Source of the DNA: Gammaproteobacteria bacterium
Lineage (GTDB): Bacteria; Pseudomonadota; Gammaproteobacteria; Steroidobacterales; Rariloculaceae
DNA length: 64,000 nucleotides
Assembly: GCA_022820625.1 (NCBI GenBank)
Contig: JAJEFE010000090.1
Coordinates: 1-64,000, forward strand
Direction of reading: 5' to 3'
Part shown: positions 8,643-17,796 of the stretch, piece by piece
Numbering within the stretch: position 1 is the first letter of the stretch
Layout: each line of letters starts with the position of its first letter
Made by a program: the position numbers and the translations under genes
Notes under the pieces: model-generated
The model's database searches: none
What the model saw: only the letters and a program-made list of their open reading frames with translations
Told to the model about the DNA's origin: nothing

Positions 8643-10754
8643 ATGAAGACTTACCTTGTGCTTGTCGCACTGATGCTGTTGGGCGGGCTGGCCGGGGCCG
8701 CGGAAGACGATCCTTACCTCTGGCTGGAGGAAATCGACTCGAAGCAGTCGCTGGCCTGGGTGGAGCGGCACAACGCAAGAACGCTTGAGCGCCTTACGGG
8801 CGATGAACGCTATGCGGCGATCTACGAGGACACCCTCGACGACTTGGCGCGCTCCGACCGGCTGCCCGCGATCCGCGTGATCGGCAACGACGTCTACGAT
8901 CTTCTGCAGGATGCGGAGCACCCCCGGGGTCTCTGGCGGCGCATGGCGCTCGGCAGTTTCCTGGCCGGCAAGACCGGTTGGGAAACGGTGCTCGATGTCG
9001 ATGCCCTCGATGCCAGGGAGAAGCGCAGTTGGGTGTTCCGCGACGCGGCCTGCCACCCGCCCGAGTACCGGCGCTGCATGCTGCTGCTGTCGCCCGGCGG
9101 CTCCGATGCCGCCGAATGGCGCGAGTTCGACCTGGTAAAGAAGGCGTTCGTGCCGGACGGTTTCGCGTTGCCCGAAGCCAAGACCTCGGTGAGTTGGTCG
9201 GATGCCGACACCCTGCTGGTCTCCATGGCCTCCGGCGGCGATACGCAGACGCTGGCCGGCTACGGGCGCCAAGTGCGCGCTTGGCAGCGCGGGGAGGCCT
9301 ACGAAGAAGCGCCGGTGGTCTTCGAGATCGATGCCAGCCACATGATGGCCCAGCCACGGCTCATCAGGGATGCGGGATCCCATTTCACCCTGTTGGTGGA
9401 TGCGGTGACGATCTTTCAGTATGAGTACTACCGGTTCGGGGATGACGGCCAGCCTGTGCGCCTGCATCTGCCCGCACCGTTCCAGTTGAGCGCCGTACAC
9501 AAGGGCTGGGTCATCGGCCTCCTGCAGCAGGACTGGCAGGGCGCCGAGGCCACCTATCCCCAGGGCGCCCTGGTGGGCTTCCGCATGACGGACCTGCTGG
9601 CGCAACCCCCTGAGGAGGCGGCGGTCCTGTTCGCGCCCGACAGCGCCCAGGCCGTCCAGTCGCTGCTGGGCACCGGGATACTGGCCACCGACGATGCCGT
9701 TTACTTCAGCATCCTCGACGACGTCGCCGGCAGGATAGTGCGGCTGTCGTACGAAGACGGGGAGTGGCAGGAGAAGGCCATCGCGCTGCCGGACAACGGC
9801 GCCACCTCCCCGGTAGCTGCCGCCCCGGAAAGCGACACTGTGATCGTCAGGTTCGAGAGCTTCACCCAGCCGCCGTCGCTCTATGCAAGCGTCGCGGGCG
9901 GCACGGCGCGCGTCATCGACAGCCAGGAAGCGAAATTCGATGCCGGCGGGCTGGTCACCGAACAGCACTTCGCCACCAGCAGGGACGGCACCCGGGTGCC
10001 CTATTTCATCGTCCGGCCGAAGGCGCTGGTCGCCGACGGCACCGCACCCCTGCTGCTGGGAGCCTACGGCGGGTTCAATCTGGCCATGACGCCGGGCTAC
10101 ATGGGTTCGATATTCGGTGCGGGAGCCCCGTTCAAGACAATCGTCGAGGCCGGGGGCAGCTACGTGTTGGCGAACATACGCGGTGGCGGCGAATACGGGC
10201 CCGGCTGGCATCTCGCCGGCATGCTCGAGAACCGTCAGCGGGTCTACGATGACTTCCACGCCGTGGCCCAGGACCTCATCGACAGAAAGCTCACGTCGGC
10301 GGAAAAGCTCGCCATCGTCGGCGCATCGAACAGCGGCCTGTTGATGGGCGTGGCCATGACGCAGCAACCGGAGCGCTACCGGGCGGTGCTCTGCGGCGTG
10401 CCGATCCTCGACATGCGCCGCTACCATCGCCTGCTCGCGGGCGCGTCCTGGATGGGCGAGTACGGCGACCCGGACGACCCCGTCATGTGGAACGTGATGA
10501 AGTCCTATTCGCCGTATCACAACCTGAGCGTCGAGGAATCCTATCCCGAAGTCTTCTTCTTCGGCTCCACCCGGGACGACCGGGTGCATCCCGGCCACGC
10601 GCGCAAGATGGGCGCGAAGATGGGCGCCATGGGGCACCCGTTCCTGTTCTTCGAGAACACCGAAGGCGGCCACGGCGCCGCCGCGGACCCCATTCAGCAG
10701 GCCAGGCTGCAGGCCCTGCAGGCGGTCTACCTGCTACAGGAACTGGACATCTGA
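8643..10754 (+). CDS. Prolyl oligopeptidase family serine peptidase (S9A)
   Basis: Exported peptidase expected to cut short peptides, classically after proline. A signal peptide (LVLVALMLLGGLAGAA) is followed by the S9A hallmark DPYLWLEE, a beta-propeller region and a C-terminal alpha/beta-hydrolase domain. Catalytic residues are readable: Ser in GASNSGLL, Asp in STRDDRVHPGHA and His in EGGHGA. About 703 aa matches the family. TTG 8640 is in frame, but ATG 8643 is preferred, with GGGGA nine bases upstream. A strong hairpin follows the stop. It probably acts in the periplasm alongside the S9 fusion gene downstream. Confidence 0.92.
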   Translation: MKTYLVLVALMLLGGLAGAAEDDPYLWLEEIDSKQSLAWVERHNARTLERLTGDERYAAIYEDTLDDLARSDRLPAIRVIGNDVYDLLQDAEHPRGLWRRMALGSFLAGKTGWETVLDVDALDAREKRSWVFRDAACHPPEYRRCMLLLSPGGSDAAEWREFDLVKKAFVPDGFALPEAKTSVSWSDADTLLVSMASGGDTQTLAGYGRQVRAWQRGEAYEEAPVVFEIDASHMMAQPRLIRDAGSHFTLLVDAVTIFQYEYYRFGDDGQPVRLHLPAPFQLSAVHKGWVIGLLQQDWQGAEATYPQGALVGFRMTDLLAQPPEEAAVLFAPDSAQAVQSLLGTGILATDDAVYFSILDDVAGRIVRLSYEDGEWQEKAIALPDNGATSPVAAAPESDTVIVRFESFTQPPSLYASVAGGTARVIDSQEAKFDAGGLVTEQHFATSRDGTRVPYFIVRPKALVADGTAPLLLGAYGGFNLAMTPGYMGSIFGAGAPFKTIVEAGGSYVLANIRGGGEYGPGWHLAGMLENRQRVYDDFHAVAQDLIDRKLTSAEKLAIVGASNSGLLMGVAMTQQPERYRAVLCGVPILDMRRYHRLLAGASWMGEYGDPDDPVMWNVMKSYSPYHNLSVEESYPEVFFFGSTRDDRVHPGHARKMGAKMGAMGHPFLFFENTEGGHGAAADPIQQARLQALQAVYLLQELDI

Positions 10755-10786
10755 GCGAGGCCTCACCGAACGATCCAGCACTCTCG

Positions 10787-10816
10787 AAGGCAACTTCACC
10801 CCCACGAAGTTGCCTT
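10787..10816 (+). terminator. Hairpin terminator after the prolyl oligopeptidase
   Basis: AAGGCAACTTC and GAAGTTGCCTT form a perfect 11-bp stem around an 8-base loop, 33 bases after the stop codon. A short T run closes the stem. It lies before the next rightward gene and should separate the two transcripts. Confidence 0.7.
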
Positions 10817-10901
10817 TGCACACGGAAGTCCCTGGTTCCGTTCTGAGGGCATCGACCAGGCGCAGCGTCATTACTCCGGCTTGATTGGGTTGGGTGCAGA
10901 A

Positions 10902-13900
10902 ATGGCAACTTTAGTGAAAGCCGCATTCGCGGCCGTGCTGCTGCTCGGCGGTTCGGGCATCTGCCTAGCACAGGATGCGGCGGCGGAGGCGCATCCCCTG
11001 TTAGCGGCCTACGAGCGGGCGGCGGCGGTGCAGGCGCACAGCGAAGACCGGTGGGTTCTGAACCAAGCCCTGTACCCGCACTGGATCGACGATGCGACCT
11101 TCTGGTACGTGCGTGAAACAGCCGAGGGCAGCGAGTACGTTCTGGTGGACGCCGGAGCCGGAGAGAAGCGGGCCGCCTTCGACCATCAGGCGCTCGCCCG
11201 GTCCCTGGCTGAAGCCACCGGGACCGAGCTGGACGCTGCCACATTGCCGATCGTCAACGTCGAGATCGATCGGTCCGGCCTGACCTTCACGGCTTCCGGC
11301 CGCTTCTGGCAGTTTGAGCAGGATAAGCTCGAAGAACTGCAAGCCAACCCCAACGATCCAACTTTGCTCGTATCGCCCGACGGCACCCGGGCCGTCTATT
11401 CGAAAGATCACAACCTCTGGTTGAGGAAACTCGATTCGGGCGAGGAGAAGCCGCTCACCAACGACGGCGAACGCTACTACGCCTATGCCGCCAATCCCGA
11501 TGCCACCGGACGGCCGGCAATCCGGCCCGAGGCCGTCTGGTCGCCGGACTCCCGCTACCTGTTCACCGCGCAGACTGACGACCGGCAGGTGCGCTCGCTG
11601 CCGGTGATCGACTTCGCGCCGGCCGACGGCAGCATACGGCCAAGGGTTATCGACTACCGCCAGGCGCTGCCCGGGGACGAGCACATCACCCGGTTCCGCA
11701 TGACCGTCATCCACACGGAAACCGGGAAGCAGACGCCCATTCACTACCCCGACCTGGCGGCGGCGCGCATGAACGACACCCCCTTCGGCGGCAACCGGGC
11801 CTGGTGGTCGGCGGACTCGAAGGCGGTCTTCTTCGTGGACATCCTGCGCGGCGAACGGGAGGCCCGCGTGGTGCGGGCGGCGCGCGATACGGGACAGGCC
11901 CAGGTGGTGTTTCGCGAGACCACGGACACCTACCTGGAGCTCGGCTCCAACGTGTACATGCCGACCTTCGTCGTTCCCCTGCCCGAACGCGACGAGTTCG
12001 TCTGGTACTCGGAAAAGTCGGGTTGGGGACACCTGTACCTGCACGACGCCGCAACCGGCGAAGAGAAGCGGGCGCTGACCAGCGGCGAGTGGCTGGTGCG
12101 GGACGTGCTCGGCGTGGACCGGGACCGGCGGGATCTCTTCATAACGATCGGCGGGCGCCGGCCCGATGCCAACCCCTATTTTCGCGAGGTCGCCCGCGTC
12201 AACCTGGACACGGCCCGGCTGACCCTCTTGAGTTCCGGCGACGACGACCGCCTGGCGCTCTCCCCGGGCGACTTTTCGCTGCTGCTGCTCACCGTCTTCG
12301 GCCAGGATCCCGGCGCGGTTTCCGGGCTGTCTCCGGACGCCGCCTTTTACGTGGAGACCCGCCAGCGTCCGGACCGGCCCAACGTCACCGCGCTCATGTC
12401 GGCGGACGGCGACGAACTCCTGCTCGTCGAGGAGGGCGCGCCGCATGCCCTGCCGGTCGGGCAGCGCTGGCCCGAACCCTTCACCGTCACCGCCGCCGAC
12501 GGCGAAACGGAGATTCGCGGCCTGATGCTGAAGCCACAGGACTTCGATGCCGGCAGGTCCTACCCGGTGATCGACTACATCTATGGCGGTCCGCAGGTCA
12601 GCAACGTTCCCAAGGCGGGCTTCGGCTCCCTCTCCTCCCTGAGCCTCGATTCCGCCGCATCCCTGGCGGAGTTGGGGTTCGTCACGGTCATCCTGGACGG
12701 GCGCGGCACCACGGAACGCTCGCGCGCATTCCACGAATCCTCCTACGGTCGGCTGCAGACGGCGAGCAACCTGGAGGACCACATCGCCGGCATCAGGCAG
12801 CTCGCCGAGCGGTTCCCGTACCTGGACATCGAGCGGGTCGGCATCACCGGCATCTCCGGGGGCGGGTACATGGCGGCTCGGGGCATGCTGAAGTACCCCG
12901 AGTTCTTCAAGGTGGGCGTGTCCATCGCCGGCAACCACGACCAGCGGCTCTTCTGGCACAGCTGGGGCGAGCGCTACCAAGGGCTGCCCGCGGGCGACAA
13001 CTATCTGGAGCAGGCGAACCTCACGCACGCCAAAAACCTCGACGGCAAACTGCTGTTCATCCACGGCCTGCTCGACTACGGCGTGCATCCGGGCGGCCTG
13101 TTCCAACTCACCCAGGCATTGATGGACGCCAACAAGGTGTTCGACCTGGTGCTGATGCCCCAGGCGGGCCACGCCCTGCCGGGCTACGGCATGGTGCGCA
13201 TGTGGGATTACTTCGTGCGCCATCTCGCCGGAAAGGAACCGCCGCCGGGCTTCATCGCCAAGTCGTCCTCCGACTACGTGGCGGAACGGGCCAAAGCGTT
13301 TCAGATCGCTGCCATGGCCCAGCCCGAAAGGCCGCCGGAGGAGGGTTCGTCCAAGGGCAAGTGGGGCGCCCCGGTAGCGGTCACGCTGGAAACGGATGTC
13401 GGCAGCATCGAACTGGCCGTGTACCCCGAGGCCGCGCCGGAATCGGCCGGCAGTTTCCTCGACCACCTCGACCAGGGGCTCTTCGACGGCGGAGCCTTCT
13501 ATCGGGTGGTGCGCCGAAACAACGACAACGGCGCGCCGGTCATCGAAGTAATCCAAGGCGGCCTTACCAACCCCGCCAAGGCCTTGCCCCCGGTTCCCCA
13601 CGAGACCACGGAAGAAACCGGAATCCGGCACCTCGACGGCACGGTGTCCCTTGGCAGGACCCAGCCGGGCAGCGCCAGCGGCGGTGCCTTCTTCATCACC
13701 ATCGGCAACCAGCCCAGCTTGGATTTCGGCGGCGCGCGCAACGGGGACGGCATGGGATTCGCCGCCTTCGGCCGCGTAACGCTTGGCATGGATAAGGTAC
13801 ACGCAATCCACCAGATGGAGTCCACGGCGCCCACGGACTCAGCCTACCTGCGGGGTCAGTTGCTGAACGAGCCGGTGACCATCCACAAAGCCTATCGCCA

Positions 13901-13907
13901 GCCCTGA
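10902..13907 (+). CDS. DPP-IV-like S9 peptidase fused to a C-terminal cyclophilin (PPIase) domain
   Basis: Exported two-enzyme fusion. After a signal peptide (AAFAAVLLLGGSGICLA) comes a DPP-IV N-terminal propeller and an S9 catalytic domain. In ORF-track numbering the triad is Ser659 (GISGGGY), Asp732 (LLDYGVHPGG) and His764 (QAGHALPG); the spacing of 73 and 32 residues resembles DPP-IV. From about residue 830 a cyclophilin-type peptidyl-prolyl isomerase follows, with FYRVVRR, VIQGGL, SGGAFFITIGNQPSLDFG and FGRVTLGMDKV. ATG 10902 is chosen over TTG 10881 because it starts the signal peptide. Joining a proline-directed peptidase to a prolyl isomerase suggests cis-prolyl bonds are isomerised before cleavage; that coupling is inference. 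Confidence 0.88.
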   Translation: MATLVKAAFAAVLLLGGSGICLAQDAAAEAHPLLAAYERAAAVQAHSEDRWVLNQALYPHWIDDATFWYVRETAEGSEYVLVDAGAGEKRAAFDHQALARSLAEATGTELDAATLPIVNVEIDRSGLTFTASGRFWQFEQDKLEELQANPNDPTLLVSPDGTRAVYSKDHNLWLRKLDSGEEKPLTNDGERYYAYAANPDATGRPAIRPEAVWSPDSRYLFTAQTDDRQVRSLPVIDFAPADGSIRPRVIDYRQALPGDEHITRFRMTVIHTETGKQTPIHYPDLAAARMNDTPFGGNRAWWSADSKAVFFVDILRGEREARVVRAARDTGQAQVVFRETTDTYLELGSNVYMPTFVVPLPERDEFVWYSEKSGWGHLYLHDAATGEEKRALTSGEWLVRDVLGVDRDRRDLFITIGGRRPDANPYFREVARVNLDTARLTLLSSGDDDRLALSPGDFSLLLLTVFGQDPGAVSGLSPDAAFYVETRQRPDRPNVTALMSADGDELLLVEEGAPHALPVGQRWPEPFTVTAADGETEIRGLMLKPQDFDAGRSYPVIDYIYGGPQVSNVPKAGFGSLSSLSLDSAASLAELGFVTVILDGRGTTERSRAFHESSYGRLQTASNLEDHIAGIRQLAERFPYLDIERVGITGISGGGYMAARGMLKYPEFFKVGVSIAGNHDQRLFWHSWGERYQGLPAGDNYLEQANLTHAKNLDGKLLFIHGLLDYGVHPGGLFQLTQALMDANKVFDLVLMPQAGHALPGYGMVRMWDYFVRHLAGKEPPPGFIAKSSSDYVAERAKAFQIAAMAQPERPPEEGSSKGKWGAPVAVTLETDVGSIELAVYPEAAPESAGSFLDHLDQGLFDGGAFYRVVRRNNDNGAPVIEVIQGGLTNPAKALPPVPHETTEETGIRHLDGTVSLGRTQPGSASGGAFFITIGNQPSLDFGGARNGDGMGFAAFGRVTLGMDKVHAIHQMESTAPTDSAYLRGQLLNEPVTIHKAYRQP

Positions 13908-14086
13908 TTCGCGTGGGGCGTTCACGAACCGGTTGCTTGAACCTTTGGCTGACATGCCGGCGTTCGTTCATCAAGGCCGACCGCGGTGGGACCGCAGTGG
14001 ATTGCGGAATTGTCTCTTGAACAGATGCCCCGGTGATGCGGATTGGTATAGGCTGATGCGGCGAATCCTTAAGGAGGGCGATCCCA

Positions 14087-16546
14087 TTGACTGAAGCCAC
14101 AGGCTACCTGGCGCATTTGGGCAAGCGCGCCGTTTTCGGCGCACTGCTGCTGGCCGCAACGGCATTCGCCGCGGCCCAGTCGCCCATCGTGAAGCCGGGG
14201 GCGCCCGGCGAGCCGGCGCAGGAACTCACTGCCGAAGAGGCGATTGGGATTGCCGTTTCGGGCCACTCGCCGGACGACATCCGGTTCATGCGGGACATGA
14301 TTCCCCACCATCAACAGGCCGTGGAGATGGCGGAACTGGTGGCCGATCGCACCAACCGGCCGGAACTGGCCGACGCGGCCGGGCGCATCGAGCTCTCCCA
14401 GCGGGACGAGATCGAGTTCATGGAAACCTGGCTTAAGGACCGCGGCGAGCCGGCGCCGGACCCGGCGGACCACGCCGCCATGCACACCGACCAGCGCATG
14501 GCCGGCATGGCGACACCTGAGCAGATGGCCGACCTCGCCGCCGCCTCGGGAACCGATTTCGACCGGCTGTTCCTTAAGTTGATGATCACGCACCACGAAG
14601 GCGCGGTGACCATGGTCGAGGAACTGCTCGAACAGCCGGGCTCGGCTTACGATCCGGTGCTGTTCGAGTTCACGACCGACATCACCAACGACCAGTCCGC
14701 CGAAATCGAGCGGATGCACGCCTTGCTCATCACGCTGTCGGACGACCCCCGCGCCGGCCTTCAGCCCGGGTTCGAAGACGCGGGGCAGGCCATGCTGAAC
14801 CTGGAACTGGTGGCGTCGTTGCCCAGGCCGCCCGGCTTTTTCGACCCGGAGAATCCCGCCGACCTGCCGCCCGAGCCCCCACCGGACGATGACGCCGGCG
14901 AGGCAGCCGGAGAAGTTGCCGACGACCCTGAGGACGACGCCGGGGACGATGCCGAGGACGCTGCGGATTGGGAGCGCCGGCCACTGTTGAGCTTCGCCAA
15001 CACGGACATGGCCTTCCGGGACGATGTCATGTTTGCCGGCAGCTACCACGGGTTCAACGTCTATCGGCTGGATGAGGCCGGTTCGCTGGAGCAGCTAAGT
15101 TCGGTCGTGTGTCCTGGCGGGCAGGGCGACGTGTCGGTGGTGGGGAACCTGCTCATCCTGTCGGTGGAGGAGACCCGGGGCCGGCTCGACTGCGGGCTTG
15201 AGGGCATATCCGAGGACGTGAGTGAGGACCGCTTCCGCGGCATTCGCATTTTCGACATCGGCGACCTGGCCCGGCCGGTGCAGGTGGGCGCCGTGCAGAC
15301 CTGCCGCGGCTCGCACACCCACTCGGTGGTCTCGGCCGATGACGAGCGGATTGTCGTTTACAACTCCGGCACCTCCCGGATCCGCGAGGAAGAGGAACTC
15401 CCGGGCTGCATCGACGAGTTGCCCGGCGACAACCGCACCGCGCTCTTCCGCATCGATGTCATCGAGATTCCCGTCAACGACCCGGCGAACGCCCGGGTCG
15501 TGCATAGCCCGGCCGTATTCGCCGACCCCGACGGCGATACCCTTGCCGGCCTGTGGCGCGGCGGCGACCATGGCGACGACACCCAGGAAAGCACTGCCAC
15601 CGACCAGTGCCACGACATCACTGTGTTCCCTGAGCGCGCCATCGCCGCCGGCGCCTGTGCGGGCAACGGCATCCTGTTCGATATCTCCGACCCCCTGAAC
15701 CCCAAGCGCATCGATGCGGTGGTCGACAAGGGATTCGCCTACTGGCATTCCGCGACCTTCAACAACGACGGCACCAAGGTGCTGTTCACGGACGAGTGGG
15801 GCGGCGGAATGATGCCACGCTGCCGCGCCTTCGACCCCCTCAACTGGGGCGCCGACGCCATATACGACATCGTCGACGGCAAGCTTGAGTTCAGGAGCTA
15901 CTTCAAGATGCCGGCACCGCAGAACGAGCAGGAAAACTGCGTGGCGCACAACGGCTCGGTCGTGCCGGTCCCCGGCCGCGACCTCTTCGTTCAGGCCTGG
16001 TATCAGGGTGGCATTACCGTGATCGATTTCACCGACTCGGCCAACCCGGTGGAGATCGCCTACTTCGATCGCGGCCCCATCGACGAGGAGCACCTGACCC
16101 TGGGCGGCTACTGGTCCGCCTACTGGTACGACGGCAGGATTTACGGCACCGAGATCATACGCGGGCTGGATGTGCTGACGCTGCTGCCGAGCGAGCATCT
16201 GTCCGACAACGAGATTGCCGCGGCCAACCTCGCAAACCAGGGGGCGGCCTTCAATCCGCAGCGGCAGATGCGCTTCAATTGGCCGGCGGAACCCGCGGTT
16301 GCCAGGGCCTATCTGGATCAACTGGCGCGCGCCGATGCACTGCGGAGTTCGCTTGCGGCTGACCTTGATGCCGCGCTGGACCGGTCGGCCGCGGCGCTTG
16401 AGCACGGAGCCCGGGACGCAAGGCTGGCGAGGCGGCTTGAAAGGCTGGCTTCCCGGGCGAATCGGGGTGCCGGCGAGGGCGCCACAAGGACGCGGCGAGC
16501 CGGGCTGGCGGAGGCATTGGCCGGGATTGCGGCTCGGTTGCGCTGA
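14087..16546 (+). CDS. DUF305-LVIVD repeat fusion protein
   Basis: Exported protein with a signal peptide ending AAAQS, then a DUF305 four-helix domain (about residues 55-215) bearing repeated Met/His motifs such as RDMIPHHQQAVEMA and MITHHEGAVTMVEEL, which in relatives are linked to metal, often copper, handling. A highly acidic Asp/Glu/Pro linker (about 255-300) leads to a beta-propeller-like LVIVD repeat domain (NVYRLDEAGS, IRIFDIGDLARPVQVG, GITVIDFTDSANPVEIAYF). The C-terminus is an Ala/Arg-rich helix. The start is TTG 14087, supported by AAGGAGGG eight bases upstream. About 819 aa. Molecular function is unknown; cell-surface or periplasmic metal-related binding is likely. Confidence 0.82.
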   Translation: MTEATGYLAHLGKRAVFGALLLAATAFAAAQSPIVKPGAPGEPAQELTAEEAIGIAVSGHSPDDIRFMRDMIPHHQQAVEMAELVADRTNRPELADAAGRIELSQRDEIEFMETWLKDRGEPAPDPADHAAMHTDQRMAGMATPEQMADLAAASGTDFDRLFLKLMITHHEGAVTMVEELLEQPGSAYDPVLFEFTTDITNDQSAEIERMHALLITLSDDPRAGLQPGFEDAGQAMLNLELVASLPRPPGFFDPENPADLPPEPPPDDDAGEAAGEVADDPEDDAGDDAEDAADWERRPLLSFANTDMAFRDDVMFAGSYHGFNVYRLDEAGSLEQLSSVVCPGGQGDVSVVGNLLILSVEETRGRLDCGLEGISEDVSEDRFRGIRIFDIGDLARPVQVGAVQTCRGSHTHSVVSADDERIVVYNSGTSRIREEEELPGCIDELPGDNRTALFRIDVIEIPVNDPANARVVHSPAVFADPDGDTLAGLWRGGDHGDDTQESTATDQCHDITVFPERAIAAGACAGNGILFDISDPLNPKRIDAVVDKGFAYWHSATFNNDGTKVLFTDEWGGGMMPRCRAFDPLNWGADAIYDIVDGKLEFRSYFKMPAPQNEQENCVAHNGSVVPVPGRDLFVQAWYQGGITVIDFTDSANPVEIAYFDRGPIDEEHLTLGGYWSAYWYDGRIYGTEIIRGLDVLTLLPSEHLSDNEIAAANLANQGAAFNPQRQMRFNWPAEPAVARAYLDQLARADALRSSLAADLDAALDRSAAALEHGARDARLARRLERLASRANRGAGEGATRTRRAGLAEALAGIAARLR

Positions 16547-16652
16547 AGAACGCGTTCCGCGCCCTCGATTTGACGTTCGGAATCATGGAGTCAAATGGGT
16601 GGAATTGGATGGACAATTGGAGGGGTTTGTGCCACGCTGGTATTGGATGGAA

Positions 16653-16688
16653 TTGGAGGCATAAGTGGAGGCATAAATGGAGGACATC
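16653..16688 (+). repeat. 12-bp tandem repeat carrying duplicated ribosome-binding sites
   Basis: TTGGAGGCATAA, GTGGAGGCATAA and ATGGAGGACATC follow each other without gaps. The GGAGG of the second unit is the Shine-Dalgarno sequence for the Fic ATG at 16677, with a 5-base spacer; the first unit duplicates it. A related ATTGGATGG/AATTGGAGG pattern extends upstream to about 16605. Confidence 0.55.
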
Positions 16689-17732
16689 CGCACCCATGCG
16701 TTGATCATTAAGCCAGCGACCCTGAAGCTCATCGCGGAAATCGATGAATTCAAGGGCGCGTGGTCAGCGATTGGCCGGATTTCCCCGGACCGCCTGACGG
16801 CTCTCCGGCATGTCGCGACCATCGAAAGCATCGGCTCCTCCACCCGGATCGAGGGGGCAAAACTGTCCGACAGGGAGGTCGAACGCCTGCTGGCGGGGCT
16901 TGCGATCAAGCAGTTCGCTTCGCGGGACGAGGAGGAGGTCGCCGGTTATGCCGCGGTCATGGAAACGGTCTTTTCCAGCTTCAGGGAAATCGACCTGACC
17001 GAGAACCACATCAAGCAGTTGCATGGCCAGCTCCTTGCGTACTCCTCAAAGGACGAGCGGCACCGGGGTCATTACAAGACCCATCCAAACCATGTTGAGG
17101 CCTTTGACAGTGAAGGCCGGAGTCTTGGCGTTGTCTTCGAAACCGCCACCCCTTTTGATACGCCCCGCCGGATGGAAACGCTGGTGGCGTGGGCGAATGC
17201 CGCGCTCGAGGACGGCGAGCTCCACCCGTTGATCGTGGTCGCCATCTTCGTGGTGGCATTCCTGGCGATCCACCCGTTTCAGGATGGGAACGGGCGGCTT
17301 TCCCGTGTACTGACGACGGTCCTGCTTCTTCGCAGCGGATACGATTATGTGCCGTACAGCTCGCTGGAAAGCGTGATAGAACGCAGCAAGGATGCCTACT
17401 ACCGTGCGCTTCGGAACACCCAGGTCACAATCGGCGATAAAGATCCTGACTGGCAGCCCTGGCTGGAGTTTTTCCTGCGGGCACTGCAACACCAGAAGGC
17501 AAGGCTGGAGAACAAGGTCGAGCGTGAGCGCCTGGTGCTGGGCGATCTGCCGGAGCTCTCGGTCCAACTCCTGGAACTGGTGCGTGAGCACGGGCGCATT
17601 ACCGTCGCAGAGGCTGTGAAGCTGACTGGCGCAAACCGCAACACGATTAAGGACCACTTGAGCGCCCTCACCAATGCCCGGCACCTTGCGCGTCAAGGCA
17701 AAGGACGTGGAACCTGGTACAGCCTCGCTTAG
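16677..17732 (+). CDS. Fic family protein (predicted AMP transferase)
   Basis: Fic/DOC protein predicted to transfer AMP from ATP to a protein hydroxyl. The active-site motif HPFQDGNGRLSR starts at residue 199 and matches HPFx[DE]GNGR. An N-terminal inhibitory helix motif, S55-T-R-I-E59-G60, fits [ST]xxxE[GN], so it is a class II, self-inhibited Fic. The C-terminal ~70 residues form a winged-helix-like segment (ITVAEAVKLTGANRNTIKDHL), as in many Fic proteins that may bind DNA. About 351 aa, intact, cytoplasmic. No adjoining antitoxin gene, consistent with self-inhibition. Target protein unknown. Confidence 0.92.
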   Translation: MEDIRTHALIIKPATLKLIAEIDEFKGAWSAIGRISPDRLTALRHVATIESIGSSTRIEGAKLSDREVERLLAGLAIKQFASRDEEEVAGYAAVMETVFSSFREIDLTENHIKQLHGQLLAYSSKDERHRGHYKTHPNHVEAFDSEGRSLGVVFETATPFDTPRRMETLVAWANAALEDGELHPLIVVAIFVVAFLAIHPFQDGNGRLSRVLTTVLLLRSGYDYVPYSSLESVIERSKDAYYRALRNTQVTIGDKDPDWQPWLEFFLRALQHQKARLENKVERERLVLGDLPELSVQLLELVREHGRITVAEAVKLTGANRNTIKDHLSALTNARHLARQGKGRGTWYSLA

Positions 17733-17763
17733 GTAAAGCGGTTATCAGGCTGGGATTTTGATG

Positions 17764-17781
17764 GTTGCGAAGAGCCGCAAC
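17764..17781. terminator. Weak hairpin between convergent genes
   Basis: GTTGCG and CGCAAC pair around a six-base loop between the Fic stop and the stop of the leftward serine hydrolase. The stem is short and lacks a T tract, so a terminator role is tentative. Confidence 0.25.
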
Positions 17782-17796
17782 GCCACGCGCTGGGAG

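Noticed and set aside
11001-13811. 936-aa leftward ORF opposite the fusion peptidase
   Set aside because: Typical GC-rich antisense frame; no signal, motifs or ribosome site.
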